DNA of 64,000 nucleotides, taken from NCBI GenBank assembly GCA_010015675.1, contig ML976984.1:1022348-1086347 (forward strand), given 5' to 3'. The stretch comes from Byssothecium circinans. Lineage: Eukaryota > Ascomycota > Dothideomycetes > Pleosporales > Massarinaceae. Each line of letters opens with the position of its first letter. Within the stretch, counting starts at the first letter, position 1. Made by a program: the position numbers and the translations under genes. Of this stretch, positions 53,439 through 64,000 are shown one piece after another. Under the pieces are notes generated by a model. That model saw only the letters and a program-made list of their open reading frames with translations. It had not been told where the DNA came from and did not search any database.

Positions 53439-56230
53439 ATGTCCGACGAAAAGCACCATTACGACGCCCTCTCAGAAGCCCCAATCCCGACGTACGAAGA
53501 AGCCACATCCTCACGCCCGCTCTCGCGCCGCGGTCCCAACGAAGTCAGCGACGATGCCGAGCGGCAGACGCTCCTTGGCCACGACCTCCCCTCGAGCTCG
53601 AACAGTTCGCGTCGCCGGAATGGATACTACCACCCGCCCAGCGTGCAATCGGCGCGGTCGAGCATAGACGACGATGACAGCGGGCTCGGGAGTCCGGTGG
53701 GGGCGGACGAAGAGGCGGCTCTACAGCAGACGATGGAGGAGATGGATATTCTTGACCCAGAGTCTGCGGAAGATGGAAGACGGAGGAGTCATCGGTCAAG
53801 AGGGACGTTTTCGAAGCGCTTCTACAGTATTACGACAAGCTTGTCCAGTATCCATTTGCCAAGGATACCGTGGCCGTCGTCGGCGTGGGTATGGTTCAAA
53901 CAGCGGTTACCCCACATACCTGAGGAATATCGGCCGGGCTGGGCAGTGCTGGCAAGACTATGTGGGCTGATACTGATTATTTCTCTTGTTTACCTCTTGG
54001 TTGTATCGGAAATTGTACCAATGGGTTCGGGCTTAGGGGCTCCGTACTCCCCCGAGTGGATTCGGCAGACTGCGATACAAGGTGTGGAGAGCTGGAGGAT
54101 ACAGGACAATCTCAAATATGTGACCTCCTATGATCACGTTGCAGGCACTGAGGGAAGTTATGTATTGGGTCAGTGGATAGAGAGCAAGTTCAAGGAGGCG
54201 CATATGGACACTTATACTCATGACGAGTGAGTTGCAGAGATTTTATGAGTTGCACAGCTAATGGGGACAGATACTACGTATATCTAAATTATCCGAAAAA
54301 GGGCGGTCGTCGCGTTGCCATTGTCGAGCCAGCGGAAAAAGCATGGGAGGCGAAACTGGAAGAGGGCTCTGCATACGATCCCCCAAAAGCGCAAACCGAA
54401 ACTTTCCACGGACTCTCAGCATCTGGAAATGTTACAGGGCCGCTCATTTACGCCAACTATGGCCACAAGAAAGACTTCAAATCGTTGTCAGACAGCGGCA
54501 TTGACGTGCAGGGCTGCGTGGTGTTGATGAGATATTATGGCACACAAGAGGACCGGGCAATGAAACTGAGGGCCGCACAGGACGCGGGTGTAGCAGGTGT
54601 GCTGATGTACTCGGACCCCTCTGAGGACGGGTTCCTAAAGGGCGATGTGTGGCCGAATGGCAGATGGCGACCTGAGGATAGTGTTCAGCGTGGGACTGTG
54701 GCCCTCACCAACATGATCGTCGGTGACGTACTTACGCCCGGGCGACCAAGCACAAAGGATCAAAAGCGGATGCCTAAAGACAAGAACCCAGCCTTGCCCT
54801 CAGTCCCTAGTATACCAATATCTTGGAAGGACGCTCAACATCTCTTGCAATCTTTGGACAGGATTGGTGACGAAGTTTTTCCTGAATGGGTCGGTGGAGT
54901 GCCCGATGTACCAAGGTGGTTTTCCGGCCACCCCGATAACTCCCCAAAAATTAACCTCCAAAACGTCCAGGACGAAATAGAAAACCAGCGCATTACCAAC
55001 GTCTTTGGCTCGCTCATCGGAACGGAAGAGAAGGCCAAGAAGATTATCATCGGTACGCACCGCGACTCGTGGTGCTTCGGTGCCGCCGACCCGGGCTCTG
55101 GAACCGCTGTGATGCTCGAAGTTGCCCGCGTGCTAGGAGCCCTGCGCCTGCAAGGCTGGAGGCCCCTCAGGACGATTGAGTTCGCCTCTTGGGACGCTGA
55201 AGAATATAACTTGATTGGCTCGACCGAGCACGTGGAAGCTAATTTAGAAGAGCTTCGCGCCAATGCTGTGGCTTATATAAACGTCGACGTCGGCGTAACA
55301 GGGGATAAGCTTTGGGCAAATGGGTCGCCAATCCTGTACCAAGCCTGGACTCGTGTTCTGGACCGACTCGTAGACCCGATGCAAAATAAGACGCTGAGGA
55401 AGCTCTGGGATCGAGACAATGATCGGCTTGGTAATTTAGGTGTTGGGAGCGATTATGTAGCTTTCCAAAACCTCGCCGGTACGTCCTCCATCGACTTTGG
55501 ATTCACCGGTCCCGAGCATGGCGATCTGGCGCACAGCTGCTATCAAACTTTTGATTGGATGACAAAATACGTTGATCAAGGCTTTGTCTACCACAGCCTG
55601 CTCGCGCAAATCTGGCTTCTCTTGATCCTTGAACTCTCCCAAGAACTCATTATGCCGCTCAAAGTCGACTCCTACGCATCCTGGTTGACTGTTGAATCGC
55701 AAAAGCTGCTGGATTTTGCAGAAAAGCGAGGCGAAAATTTCGACATTGGCATCTTCCAGCCGCTCTTTGATTCAGTGGGCAAACTGCAAGAAAAAGCAAA
55801 AGACTTTGGGGACTGGGAAATGTTTTGGACTAACCAGGTCTATGGCTATGGCACGGGGAATTTCGAAACGCAGGGGTTGACGGTGCAGAGGATGGGGCAT
55901 AATGCCAAGATGGCAAGTTTTGAGAGCGATTTGCTGGATTTGCCGCGGGGGAAGGATGATGAGGATGAGGATGATCACGGTGTAAGTTTCTTTTTTACTC
56001 TTTTCTCTGGTGCAGGACGTGTGCTAATACTGATACAGCTACCCGGCCGCGACCAATTCAAACACGTCATCTTCGGCCCCGATGCGTCGGGCGAGGGCGG
56101 TGATGATGGCGCTTCGCTTTTCCCCTTTGTGAGAGATGCGATTCATAAGAATGATTGGAAGTTGGCCGAGAAGCAGTTGAAGAAGACCGCGGATATTTTG
56201 AATCGTGCGGGGGAGCGGTTGGTTCGCTGA
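53439..56230 (+). CDS. Glutamate carboxypeptidase II / transferrin receptor-like M28B metallopeptidase
   Basis: Exons 53439-54226, 54271-55981 and 56039-56230; 896 residues, introns 44 and 57 bp. A 170-residue, Ser/Arg-rich cytosolic head with a PTYEEA-type PY-like motif is followed by one membrane span near 170-192 (LCGLILIISLVYLLVV), so a type II membrane protein. Then come the protease-associated domain, the M28 zinc domain and the dimerisation domain. Zinc ligands appear intact: His in GTHRDSWCFGAADPGSG, Asp in that same segment, the Glu pair in WDAEEYNLIGSTEH, Asp in YINVDVG and His in LAHSCYQTFDW. Fungal members (Vps70/Tre-like) act in vacuolar or endosomal membranes; peptidase activity is plausible from the ligands. 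An acidic DDEDEDDHG segment spans the last junction. Confidence 0.9.
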
Positions 56231-57511
56231 TGATTCTTAATTTTATTTTTTTGGCATTTCTGTGTTGTATGTAGTAGAGCTTGCACGGATGGCGTTTAGG
56301 GTAGCATTGACGTTGGCGCTTGTGCCTTTGTATGTTTCTTGTCTCTGTGAGATGGTGCATTTATAGTGAGGATCTATATAGTGAAGGGAGGTGGCACTGA
56401 GTCGTGACCGCAGGTCTTCTTATCTTTTGCTATGTCCTATCATGGTTCTTTTTATCATTTTCCCGTCCTGTGTTTCGTTGTCTTCCAGCCTTATTGTTGC
56501 GCTTTCTTGCTTGACATTTACCTTGGACGTCATACTGAAAGGTGGAGGTTCCATGGACGCAATTTACTGTTACACGATTCATGGAGGGTGCGCAGTCTCC
56601 TTTAACCTTTTCATCATCCTCTCCTTCCTAACATACTGTTGGACTGGTAAGACCTGAGAGCATGTGAGAAAACGATGAATTGTGTGTTGAGCTGAGGCGC
56701 TCAGGAGACGCGGCTATATAGGGAGTGGCCGAGGCTAGACTAGATGGAGAGGCTGAACCGTGAAAAACAGATCAGTACTGTTCAGTCCAATACATACATT
56801 CCATGTTCGATTCTTCTCGCCATTCGCTCTGAGCCTAGAGTGAATCCCCGGGAATACAATCAACGTTGAACACTGCAGCGCATAACCAACAACCTTTGAC
56901 TTTACCGAAACGACGCGTCCTGGCACCCCTCCGGATGAGCTTTGCGGTGTTTGTATCCCCTATTCGGGGTGGAGACGCTCTTTCCATACCACAGGTGTGG
57001 GAGCAAGAACTGCGCCTTCATCCCATCCCACGAAGGGAGTTGCACACCTGCCTGTCAACAAGGAAATATTCTCATCCACTCTTCCCCTCTTCCCCCCTCT
57101 CTCATCTCCCACGCGTATGCATACCGAAGTGTGTTTTTGCGTCTTCGAGTGGGAAGCCGAACAGGTCCGTCATCTTTATCGACTGATGTGATGAATTTTT
57201 GACGCTCTTGCTTGGCGGTGATGTTATCTTGTTCGTCTCGCTGGTGCTTGAAAATAAGGCCTGACTGATCCTCGTGGTTGACTGGTACAATTTGCGTCAC
57301 CGTTAAAGCTCGAGGTCATGGAGTGTACTAGGCACTGAATCACTCTTAGCTGGGCTTTGCAGGGTACGACTGTTAGCCTTTTCATGAGATTTGCTACCGC
57401 AAGAGACCACCTATCCAGACCTTTAAAATATGGCCGTAAGTTAGAAACGATTTCAAGAACCTTTGCTAATATGGCTTTGGGTTTGACTTGGAGAACACTG
57501 ACTATAGACAT
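56231..57511. other. Intergenic, no gene seen
   Basis: About 1.28 kb between two convergent genes. Short frames on both strands lack ATG starts, splice patterns or domain features. Confidence 0.4.
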
Positions 57512-58552
57512 TCATGTTTCTGTTACGTCAAGTTCAACAGCCTTTACCCCAAGAAAGTTATCAATACTCCTCAACCCTTGTAAACCTCCTTCCTTCGTGC
57601 CGTCTAGCTCTAGGTCAACCCAACCTTCAACACAACCCCCACCAAAATTTATCACCCAAGCATCGCCATTCTTGTCGATCACAACATTCTCCGGCATCAC
57701 GTCTGCCCAGGTCATGTTTGCATCGTGTAGCTTCTTGACCGTGGCTCGTATCTGCTGCGCCCATTTTTCTCGCTCAGCCTTCGAGGCATGCTCCGCGGCA
57801 TATCCCAAAGTTTCGCTATCGTGAACGTATTCAACAAGAAGACCAATGACAGAAAGCCCATCATCCCACGTCACAAGCCCGCCAAGCCTCGAGACGAGCA
57901 AGTCGTCAGAAACGGAACCACTCCTAAAACGGAGCAATGTGTCGAGTTCCCTTCTCAAAGACTTGTGTTCGCATGCATCTTTGAAGTGGTATTGAGCGTC
58001 TCCTCCAATAGCTCGAACCGTTCTTGGAATTAAATCGTAGTCTGCTTCATGAAAATCGGGTCTCAGGACAGCTACTAGTTGCGAAGCTGGGATGCAAGGT
58101 ACACCTTCAAAGATGGCTTTCGACACTGTCGGATCAGACATCAACACACTTGGCGTAAGGGAACGAGTTACTGAAGGGTCGTCGGGACATCGTATTGCCT
58201 CGAGGCGACCTTCCCTATTCGCCAATCTGAAGAAGAATGTCTCTGCGCTGAAGTACTCCGCAAGCGATGGGGGCTTCACGCGGGGAATTGATGGCGCTAG
58301 TTGTTCCATGTAAGGAGCACATGGCTTCACTATCCAGTCTTCAAGCGCCTCCATAGCGTGTGGATCATCGTCCATGCTATTTTTGAAGTTGAGAAATGTC
58401 TGCACGAACGTCTCATCCCGTTGGGGTCCACGGAGATCTTCGGTTGTGAAGATTATGTGGAAGCGCTTTCCGCGGCTCATAATTGTGAGGGAAACATTGT
58501 GAGTTCCGAAGTAGAGTTCAATCATAGCGAAGGGAGGAGGATCGTCGTCCAT
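57512..58552 (-). CDS. Protein-kinase-like (probably inactive) fungal protein
   Basis: A single exon of 346 residues from the ATG at 58552 (MDDDPPPFAM); the frame above has only TTG. A kinase-like C-lobe is visible: VIGLLVEYVHDSETL as hinge, WAQQIRATVKKLHDANMTWADVMPENVVID as helix plus catalytic loop, and DAWVINFGGG in place of DFG. The catalytic HRD is replaced by MTWADV, keeping an Asp and an Asn three residues on as in PENVVID, while the DFG Asp is Asn. It belongs with the many fungal kinase-like proteins of unknown role; whether it binds ATP is uncertain. The 200-residue N-terminal part has no recognised domain. Confidence 0.7.
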   Translation of the reverse strand: MDDDPPPFAMIELYFGTHNVSLTIMSRGKRFHIIFTTEDLRGPQRDETFVQTFLNFKNSMDDDPHAMEALEDWIVKPCAPYMEQLAPSIPRVKPPSLAEYFSAETFFFRLANREGRLEAIRCPDDPSVTRSLTPSVLMSDPTVSKAIFEGVPCIPASQLVAVLRPDFHEADYDLIPRTVRAIGGDAQYHFKDACEHKSLRRELDTLLRFRSGSVSDDLLVSRLGGLVTWDDGLSVIGLLVEYVHDSETLGYAAEHASKAEREKWAQQIRATVKKLHDANMTWADVMPENVVIDKNGDAWVINFGGGCVEGWVDLELDGTKEGGLQGLRSIDNFLGVKAVELDVTET

Positions 58553-58896
58553 TGTAACAGATTTGGCTGTCAAAGCCTTCTTCCCGCGAGTTTTTTTAAC
58601 TGCGATGACCGCAACTACAGCCGTCCATTCTAGAAGGTGGATTCGATTAATAGCACAAATGAGGTGACTTGGCCGAATTGAAATGACTTTCGTGAGTGGG
58701 AGGCTATTTTGGAGCGAAGTATTGAAGACGTTACGGCGGGGTCTGCCACACGGCTTATTATTGATCCGATCCCGATGACTTCTCTCAAGCGCGCGCTTCC
58801 CAAAACAGTAGGTTCACTTGCTGCGGCGATCCCTTATCGATAAAGGCAACAGGAACGACTTTGCGGACGCAGAATCCGATATCGACGATGTAAGTT
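58553..58896. other. Divergent intergenic region
   Basis: 344 bp between the kinase-like gene and the orphan gene. The right half contains coding-like text and GT/AG signals (GTAAGT at 58890) that might belong to further 5' exons of the orphan gene, but the introns implied would be only 33-38 bp. Confidence 0.35.
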
Positions 58897-60345
58897 ATGT
58901 TCGATACCCACCCTGGATTCAGGCAGGCATTTGCATCCGGCCAAGTTGTCGGGTTGTCTTGGTCAGCTGTAAGCTCTCATTTCCACGCATCTGTATTCTA
59001 CTAATAATAGCTAGGATTAAAGCGGATGTCTGAGGAGTCTCGTGTTCGATACACTGGCCAATTTCCATCGTCGAATAGCATAAAACCATCCCTCTGCGCC
59101 CAAACGGTTGATATGCTCGTGCGGCTTTGCGGACAGTTTGTAACTGGTTGGAGTCTAGACAGTGTTGTTACAATGGTCGCAGTTGAAAAGCGCAAGGATG
59201 GCACAGTGGAAGTTATGACAACCTACGCAAAGGACCTGGTTCTGAAGAAAGGTTATGGCAGAGGTATAGCCCAGCCTCTCAATCTATTGTGACACTGCTG
59301 ACACGTTAAAGAACCTGCACTTGACAAACCTTGCAGTATACGTTATTGCAAATCCAGAGCAGGACTTGATCCCATTCCTTCAGCACACACACGTTCGGAA
59401 CGTACGGCAGACAAGCGCGGATATGGCGGTTTCCCAGGGTGAGCAGGTAGCGCAGGAACCACTACAGGTCGCTGCGCTTGCAGCTATAATACCGCTCCAG
59501 CAGATCCAGTTAACCGGGCTCTCTGTCAACGATACACATACAGCCTCGGACGCACCTGTCGGCGATGTTGAGCTATCGGAAGATCCTGCTAGACACGTCC
59601 CGCGCATGACGACTCAGCAGCAGACTGATGTTTACCCCATAAAAGCCCACAGACGACTACCACCTGGGAACGGACCGCCAACGCTTCTCTACATCAACAC
59701 TAAAGCGTTCATTCCGTTGGGTGACGTTACGGCTCTCAGCAAGTCTCCAGCTTTCTCTACTCACAGAACCTGCGGAGTCCAAAGTCGTTCTCGTGACACA
59801 TCGGCGCCACTACTTACAGCACCTGCGGAATCCAAAGTCATTCCTTGCGACGGATCCGCGTACCATCTTCGCCTTGATAAGTCCATAGCAGTCCAACCTG
59901 CACCCCTAAGTGCGTACGTGCCAGCGCATCTGCGTAGCAAAGAGGCTGATTCCGATAGTGAAATTACACCTCGCGTCAGGCCCTTGTCGATATCCAGAGT
60001 ATTGTAAGGCGTGATTATGCCAGCATCCAATTCAGAGCGCATTGCTCCTCTTGCAGCATCTGGTTCATCGCACAAAGCTCTCCCTACAGAATCCAGGGCA
60101 TTATCGGAAGAGACCTTTCTCAATCCTCGAGTTCCAGTATCGACAAGAGATTGTCTGTCACCACCATAGCGCCCGATGGCATGCTGGAGGAAGTTCTCGC
60201 CATTCTTCTAGGTCCACATCCCTACCTTGTCGAAATTGAGGAGCTTTCCCGTCGAGGACCGCCGTCACCACCAGCCGTGCCACTGTACAAAGATGGTCTC
60301 TCGCGCGAGGCGGAAGGTGGAAAGGACTGCTGTTATGCGAGTTGA
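58897..60345 (+). CDS. Orphan spliced gene, function unknown
   Basis: Proposed exons 58897-58968, 59011-59263, 59337-60003 and 60057-60345; 426 residues. Introns are 42, 73 and 53 bp; the first has a TACTAAT branch site, the third starts at GTAAGG, whose TAA would otherwise end the frame, and all three keep phase. This agreement is the main evidence that it is real. The protein starts MFDTHPGFRQAFASGQ and contains DMLVRLCGQFVTGWSLDSVVT, YVIANPEQDLIPFLQHT, PLSAYVPAHLRSKEAD and DGMLEEVLAILLGPHPYLVE. No domain, signal peptide or membrane span is recognised. The 5' end is uncertain, and 60377-60586 contains more open, protein-like sequence that might be a further exon. Confidence 0.5.
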
Positions 60346-61099
60346 CGGACGCGATTGAAGGGTAGCGATATCGAGGTTGAGATTGGATAGGGTCTTGGTA
60401 GGATCTGACCCTAACAAGATCATGGAGGATTTGGGGAGAGTGTTCTTGCTAAAGAAGGTATCTGGGTTTTGTAGTAGGCCAATTATATGCCCAAGGTCGA
60501 GCAACGGGGGATCCGCTGAGGACGCCAGGGAAGCTAGACCAGTCATATCGCTCGCCGTAATGGACAAAGGTATTCGAGACAGTTGAAAGTAGCGCAATCA
60601 AGAGTGTGGGGTAGTGTGGTGCTGTCCGGTGGCGTGCCTACGCGTACGGAAAATCGCGCTTCTAGCTAGAACCAGACCGCTGAATCGGAAGAAGACCACT
60701 CTGATGATGATGCATCTGCCAACAAGCGACAGCGTATATCGATTCCCAATCGAGGACGGAGGTGCCACGGTGCGACTCCGGTGTTGGATAAATAGAGGAC
60801 GGGGCGAGAGTGTTGCCGCGTTGTCCACTACCTAGGTAAGACAGCATTCTCCTCCACATCGCCCTCATCTAACATACGTCGTCTTCACTACACTGAGCTT
60901 GCATGGTCGGGGCCATTGTCCCGTGTTGTCCCTCCGCTACAGTGAGCGACGGTTCATATTCGTAGGCCGGAGCGGTTGACGTCGCTTGGGTTGTGGTGCC
61001 TATTGGGAAGGGAGCCATTCACGGATGACGGCGGACCTGAACGTTAGGGGAGTGCGCGATGCTTCTACTACTCGCGGAGCGTAGTGGATACGGCTGATA
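60346..61099. other. Intergenic with coding-like fragments
   Basis: About 750 bp. Protein-like stretches occur on the plus strand (MEDLGRVFLLKKVSGF near 60421-60470 and HSDDDASANKRQRISIPNRG near 60700-60760) without a supported start or splice path. They may be exons of the orphan gene or remains of another. Confidence 0.3.
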
Positions 61100-61211
61100 A
61101 AAGAATCACGTGGAAATTGCATCCCTAGTAAACCAATAAGGCTCCACGCAACAATTTAATTAGTGGTATGCAACGAATTAGAGCGCGGGTGGCAAAAGCA
61201 CGTGATTCTTT
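61100..61211. repeat. Small inverted-repeat (MITE-like) element
   Basis: AAAGAATCACGTG at 61100-61112 is matched exactly by its reverse complement at 61199-61211; both ends adjoin A/T-rich flanks. The 112-bp unit has no coding capacity. A target duplication cannot be fixed. It could be a MITE or simply a hairpin. Confidence 0.45.
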
Positions 61212-61289
61212 AACCACCCGTGCGAGTGAGTACAGAGTCGCAGCTAGGCAGAGTGCTGGACATGGACGCTATTGGTTGCACCTAATCTT

Positions 61290-61552
61290 GGCTTCTGGGA
61301 CCTAACTTTAGCTCGGATCTGCCCCGCTCTGGGAACCGCTTTGGAGCCCGCTACTATGTGCGTTCTGGAGGCGACAACAACCTTCTCGGCCGGACGCAGT
61401 ATGTATGGGATAGCCTAACAGAACCATGGAGAGCCTTGGAGCCAAGAATGGTCCATTACCCAAAATCTGTGGACGCCGATCCTCGGATCTTGCCGTTGGC
61501 TCGTGATGGACTCGAGGTCCAGGCACTGGCGACCTATATCTACCCCGCATAG
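61290..61552 (+). other. Coding-like fragment of unknown origin
   Basis: An open stretch without its own ATG near the left end: NRFGARYYVRSGGDNNLLG, then YVWDSLTEPWRALEPRMVHY, ending IYPA before a TAG at 61550-61552. Its composition is like real protein. It may be a terminal exon or a captured gene fragment. No family recognised. Confidence 0.3.
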
Positions 61553-61620
61553 CCCTGCTTCCCCTTCATATCCCAATCTCTTCGTCAACACACAGGTTGT
61601 TCCCGATATCGAGCCCTAGT

Positions 61621-62795
61621 ATGCTGCGTTCGTCTGTACTACGACCTGCGGGACCGACAATGGTGCCTACTCTTCCCTCCTTAAACTCTAGTGCCTTCCT
61701 GGGCCTTCCGCTAGAGATTCGCCAGCAGGTCTATCGATTCTGCATCCCACAAAACCTTTGCTTCACTTGCACTGGCGATATGTACCACCAAAATCGCCCC
61801 AAAGGATGGTTCGAGCCGCCCTGGCGCTTGGACACGGGTGGAGCCAATGTTTCCTTGGAGGAAAACGACTACCCTGAGTATGACTCGGAGAGTGTTGAGG
61901 TCTCTTCGATAGATGGGGAGGATAGCGACAAAGAGGAAGAATATGAGGCCTCTAGGCTGGACGACTATTGCCAACAAATGTCAGGCGCGGGTCCAGCGCG
62001 CTGACTGATCGTACCTGCGGGGTACGCTGTATCTGCGGGATACGTATATATACTATTCTACGCCATGATAATCTGTTCTAGATTATTCGCACCTTTTTGG
62101 TTGGCATGGCCTAGTAGCGTAGAGCTAGGTCCTGACAACAAACCCAGCGACATCGTCCTCGAATTTCTCCTTCTCGTCGAAGTGCCTTGCCTGCACTCCT
62201 TCTTGTTTGCCGCCAGATTACTGATGAGGTAAGGGCAATGCTGTACGGAGGGAATACTTTCAGAGTCATTGTCCATGGTGGCGGTCCATTTGATCTCGGG
62301 CGGTTGTTTAGTTCTGAGACAATGGAGCAAATGCGGAAGATGATCTTCGTTTTACGACCCATGGGAGTTTCCTACCGTCGGGATTTCTGCATGGACCCGA
62401 AAATCTGGGATGGTGTTCTTGGTAGCCTTTCGATATTAGGAATTATCGCAGAGCAGCCGGAGCCTCCTTCTCCGTACTCACGGCCCGGAGTGGAACCGGA
62501 GGACGTCTTCGAGGAATTCAGGGCGTGGCTAATACCAATCTTGGAGTACCTGGGCCGAGCTCTTCCCAGAACAGCTCAGATTGTGGTGGATGCGAACAAG
62601 GAGGAAGACACAATTCATATTTTCGAAAAAGTGATGCCAGGACGGTGTCACTTTCAGCGCCTGCGCGCGGCTGACTTCATATTCAGAAGAGGGGAGTTCT
62701 CTCTGGAGTCAGGATACTGGGATGAAGACGACGGCCCGACCAGCGTTAGGGACATCATCAACGAATGCGACTACGACCGTTACTATTCCGACTGA
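61621..62795 (+). CDS. 2EXR/F-box-like fungal protein, spliced or broken
   Basis: From the ATG at 61621 the protein begins with LNSSAFLGLPLEIRQQVYRFCIP, the start of the 2EXR-type domain abundant in filamentous ascomycetes, then an acidic segment, and stops at 62002-62004. The second half of the same domain resumes in another frame around 62140-62190 (LLLVCRQITDEVRAMLYGGNTFRVIV) and runs to TGA at 62793-62795. A gene with one intron, roughly 61994 to 62145, would join them, with an acceptor AACAAACCCAG near 62134-62144, but no strong donor lies before the stop. So it is either one spliced gene with a weak donor or a pseudogene. Function of the family is unknown. Confidence 0.55.
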
Positions 62796-63214
62796 GCCTC
62801 GTGAACCGATTATCAGAACACTTCAGCCCTACGTCGGCATACTACTCTTCGGCATACTACTCGTCGAAGAATAAAGGAAATACTGACTTGTATTTCATGC
62901 TAGGGAAGTCGAAGTCGGGTCAACGGGATGAAAACATTGATGAGAGCATAATCCAAGTTCATGACGAAACCAGGCGGGAGAAGGCGAACGGTCCAAGTCG
63001 ATACCTAGCGAGGCTTACCACGGCCGATGAAGCCGTGATGAAGATACTGGTGCGTGCAATCAAGCAACAGCGGTGCTATGCAGCCTCCTCTTAGCGATTG
63101 GTGGTAGTGATGTGACGAAAGATGATTACGAGATCTTATTTCTGGAACCACGCTTCTTAAGACGAGACAGTCTAGTTCTTAGTGCTAATTACATGTTTTA
63201 ATGTTGGACTGAAC
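62796..63214. other. Intergenic with a short direct duplication
   Basis: TCGGCATACTACTC occurs twice in a row at about 62833-62862. No gene accepted; a 109-codon frame from an ATG at 62765 overlaps the preceding gene and lacks features. Confidence 0.35.
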
Positions 63215-64000
63215 AGTAAGCTAGCCGACTGGGTAGCTGGCCACCCGTGGATGCTGGCCACCCCTCAGAAATCGGCCACCCCTCAGAAAATCGTGATATC
63301 TCAACACCCACCCTACCAAAATGGATCCCCGTGAAGCAGCTATACAAGCAGCTATTAGCGACGTTATTTCTGGAGTTTTTCCTAGTCAATGAGCTGCTGC
63401 AAAGGCGTACAAGATCCCACGAAGCACGCTTGCTGCGCATCTACGCGGTACGCAGAGCAACCAAAACAGCCACGTATACCAGCAGCGATTAACTCCACAA
63501 CAAGAGGAGTTTCTCGTACGATGGATCCTTGAAGAAGACGCACGCGCTTTTCCTCCCTCCCACACGCGCGCGCGAGAAATGGCGAATCAAATCCTGCGGA
63601 TGAATGGAGACGACAATCCTGTTAGCAAACATTAGATATCCTGCTTTATTAAGCGCAACCCACGCGTCGCATCTGTTGTGGGTAGAAAGATAGAGGCCTC
63701 ACGGGCTAAGGCAGCAACACAGGAGTAGATACGCGGGTTTCTTCAGCACTATGAGAGGCTGCGCGCAGAGCTGGGTATACAGGCTGAGGATACATAGAAT
63801 ATGGATGAGACTGGGAAGGCCCTAGGTGTATGTGCAAACACTAGAGTACTCGCAAGCAGTTAGAAAAAGAAGGCTTATTATTAGTCTCTAGAGAATCGCG
63901 AGTGGGCATCTATAATCAAGTGCGTATCAGCTACGGGCAAGAAACTACGCTGCGCAGTGATATTTAAGGGCCAGAACCTACAGACTACCTGGTTTCCTGC
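63215..64000 (+). mobile_element. Second pogo/Fot1-like element, mutated, cut by the right edge
   Basis: From an ATG at 63321 (MDPREAAIQAAISDV) the frame follows the same helix-turn-helix, CenpB and DDE order as the element at 10.2 kb (RLTPQQEEFLVRWILEE, FIKRNPRVASVVGRK, NMDETGKALGV, LENREWASIIKCVSATGKK). It has stops at 63390, 63633, 63726, 63795, 63861 and 63882. Most replace CGA, TGG or CAG-like codons, consistent with C-to-T/G-to-A decay. The 5' flank carries three GGCCACCC blocks (63239-63282), probably its terminal or subterminal repeat. It is a related but different family from the first element. The left end is approximate and the rest is beyond the window. Confidence 0.8.

Noticed and set aside
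62765..63094. 109-codon plus-strand frame
   Set aside because: Overlaps the end of the 2EXR-type gene and part of it is a short direct duplication; no domain features.
1..64000. CRISPR arrays, operons, ribosome binding sites
   Set aside because: A eukaryotic nuclear sequence; no regularly spaced identical repeats were seen.

Overview
This is a gene-dense nuclear segment of a filamentous ascomycete (Pezizomycotina). Most genes carry 1-6 short GT-AG introns of about 42-190 bp with CTNAC/CTAAC-type branch sites. The families are ascomycete ones: a CRF1/IFH1-like coactivator, Taz1/TRF-like telomere protein, seipin, Gdt1, TFIIIC WD subunit, fungal APH-fold kinases, an esterase-NB-ARC-TPR NLR and pogo/Fot1 transposons. 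A dothideomycete is my guess, from overall gene style only. All names come from reading translations and motifs; no database was searched.

Layout. 0-10 kb: left-edge exon, MetE-like protein, C2H2 gene broken by an in-frame TAG, a degenerate tandem repeat, an unknown two-exon gene, a CHZ-type histone chaperone and a PARP-type zinc-finger protein. 10.2-12.0 kb: a pogo-like element with two identical 59-bp terminal inverted repeats, sitting in the divergent promoter between the PARP-finger gene and a large mitochondrial protein gene. 17-23 kb: IFH1-like coactivator and seipin. 23.5-29.5 kb: an accessory block with the NLR, a decayed transposon and an APH-family kinase. 30-50 kb: mostly housekeeping genes (coiled-coil protein, pantothenate kinase, Cys4 protein, telomere protein, Gdt1 transporter, a class II-type peroxidase with an in-frame TAA, a transcription cyclin, an esterase and TFIIIC subunit Tfc6). 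50-56 kb: a tRNA-His-like gene, gene debris, an SDR and an M28 metallopeptidase. 57-64 kb: a degenerate kinase-like gene, an orphan spliced gene, an inverted-repeat element, a 2EXR-like gene and a second, heavily mutated pogo-like element running off the right edge.

The most unusual signal is at 50401-50535. A tRNA-His(GUG)-like gene folds properly only if a 64-bp GT...AG segment is removed from within its T-stem. That is not the canonical 37/38 site of nuclear tRNA introns, and the segment carries spliceosomal-type 5', branch and 3' signals. A second oddity is a 235-codon open frame in phase behind the stop codon of the cyclin gene. Three genes or elements (C2H2 gene, peroxidase, pogo transposase) each have a single in-frame stop that a C-to-T or G-to-A transition could explain.
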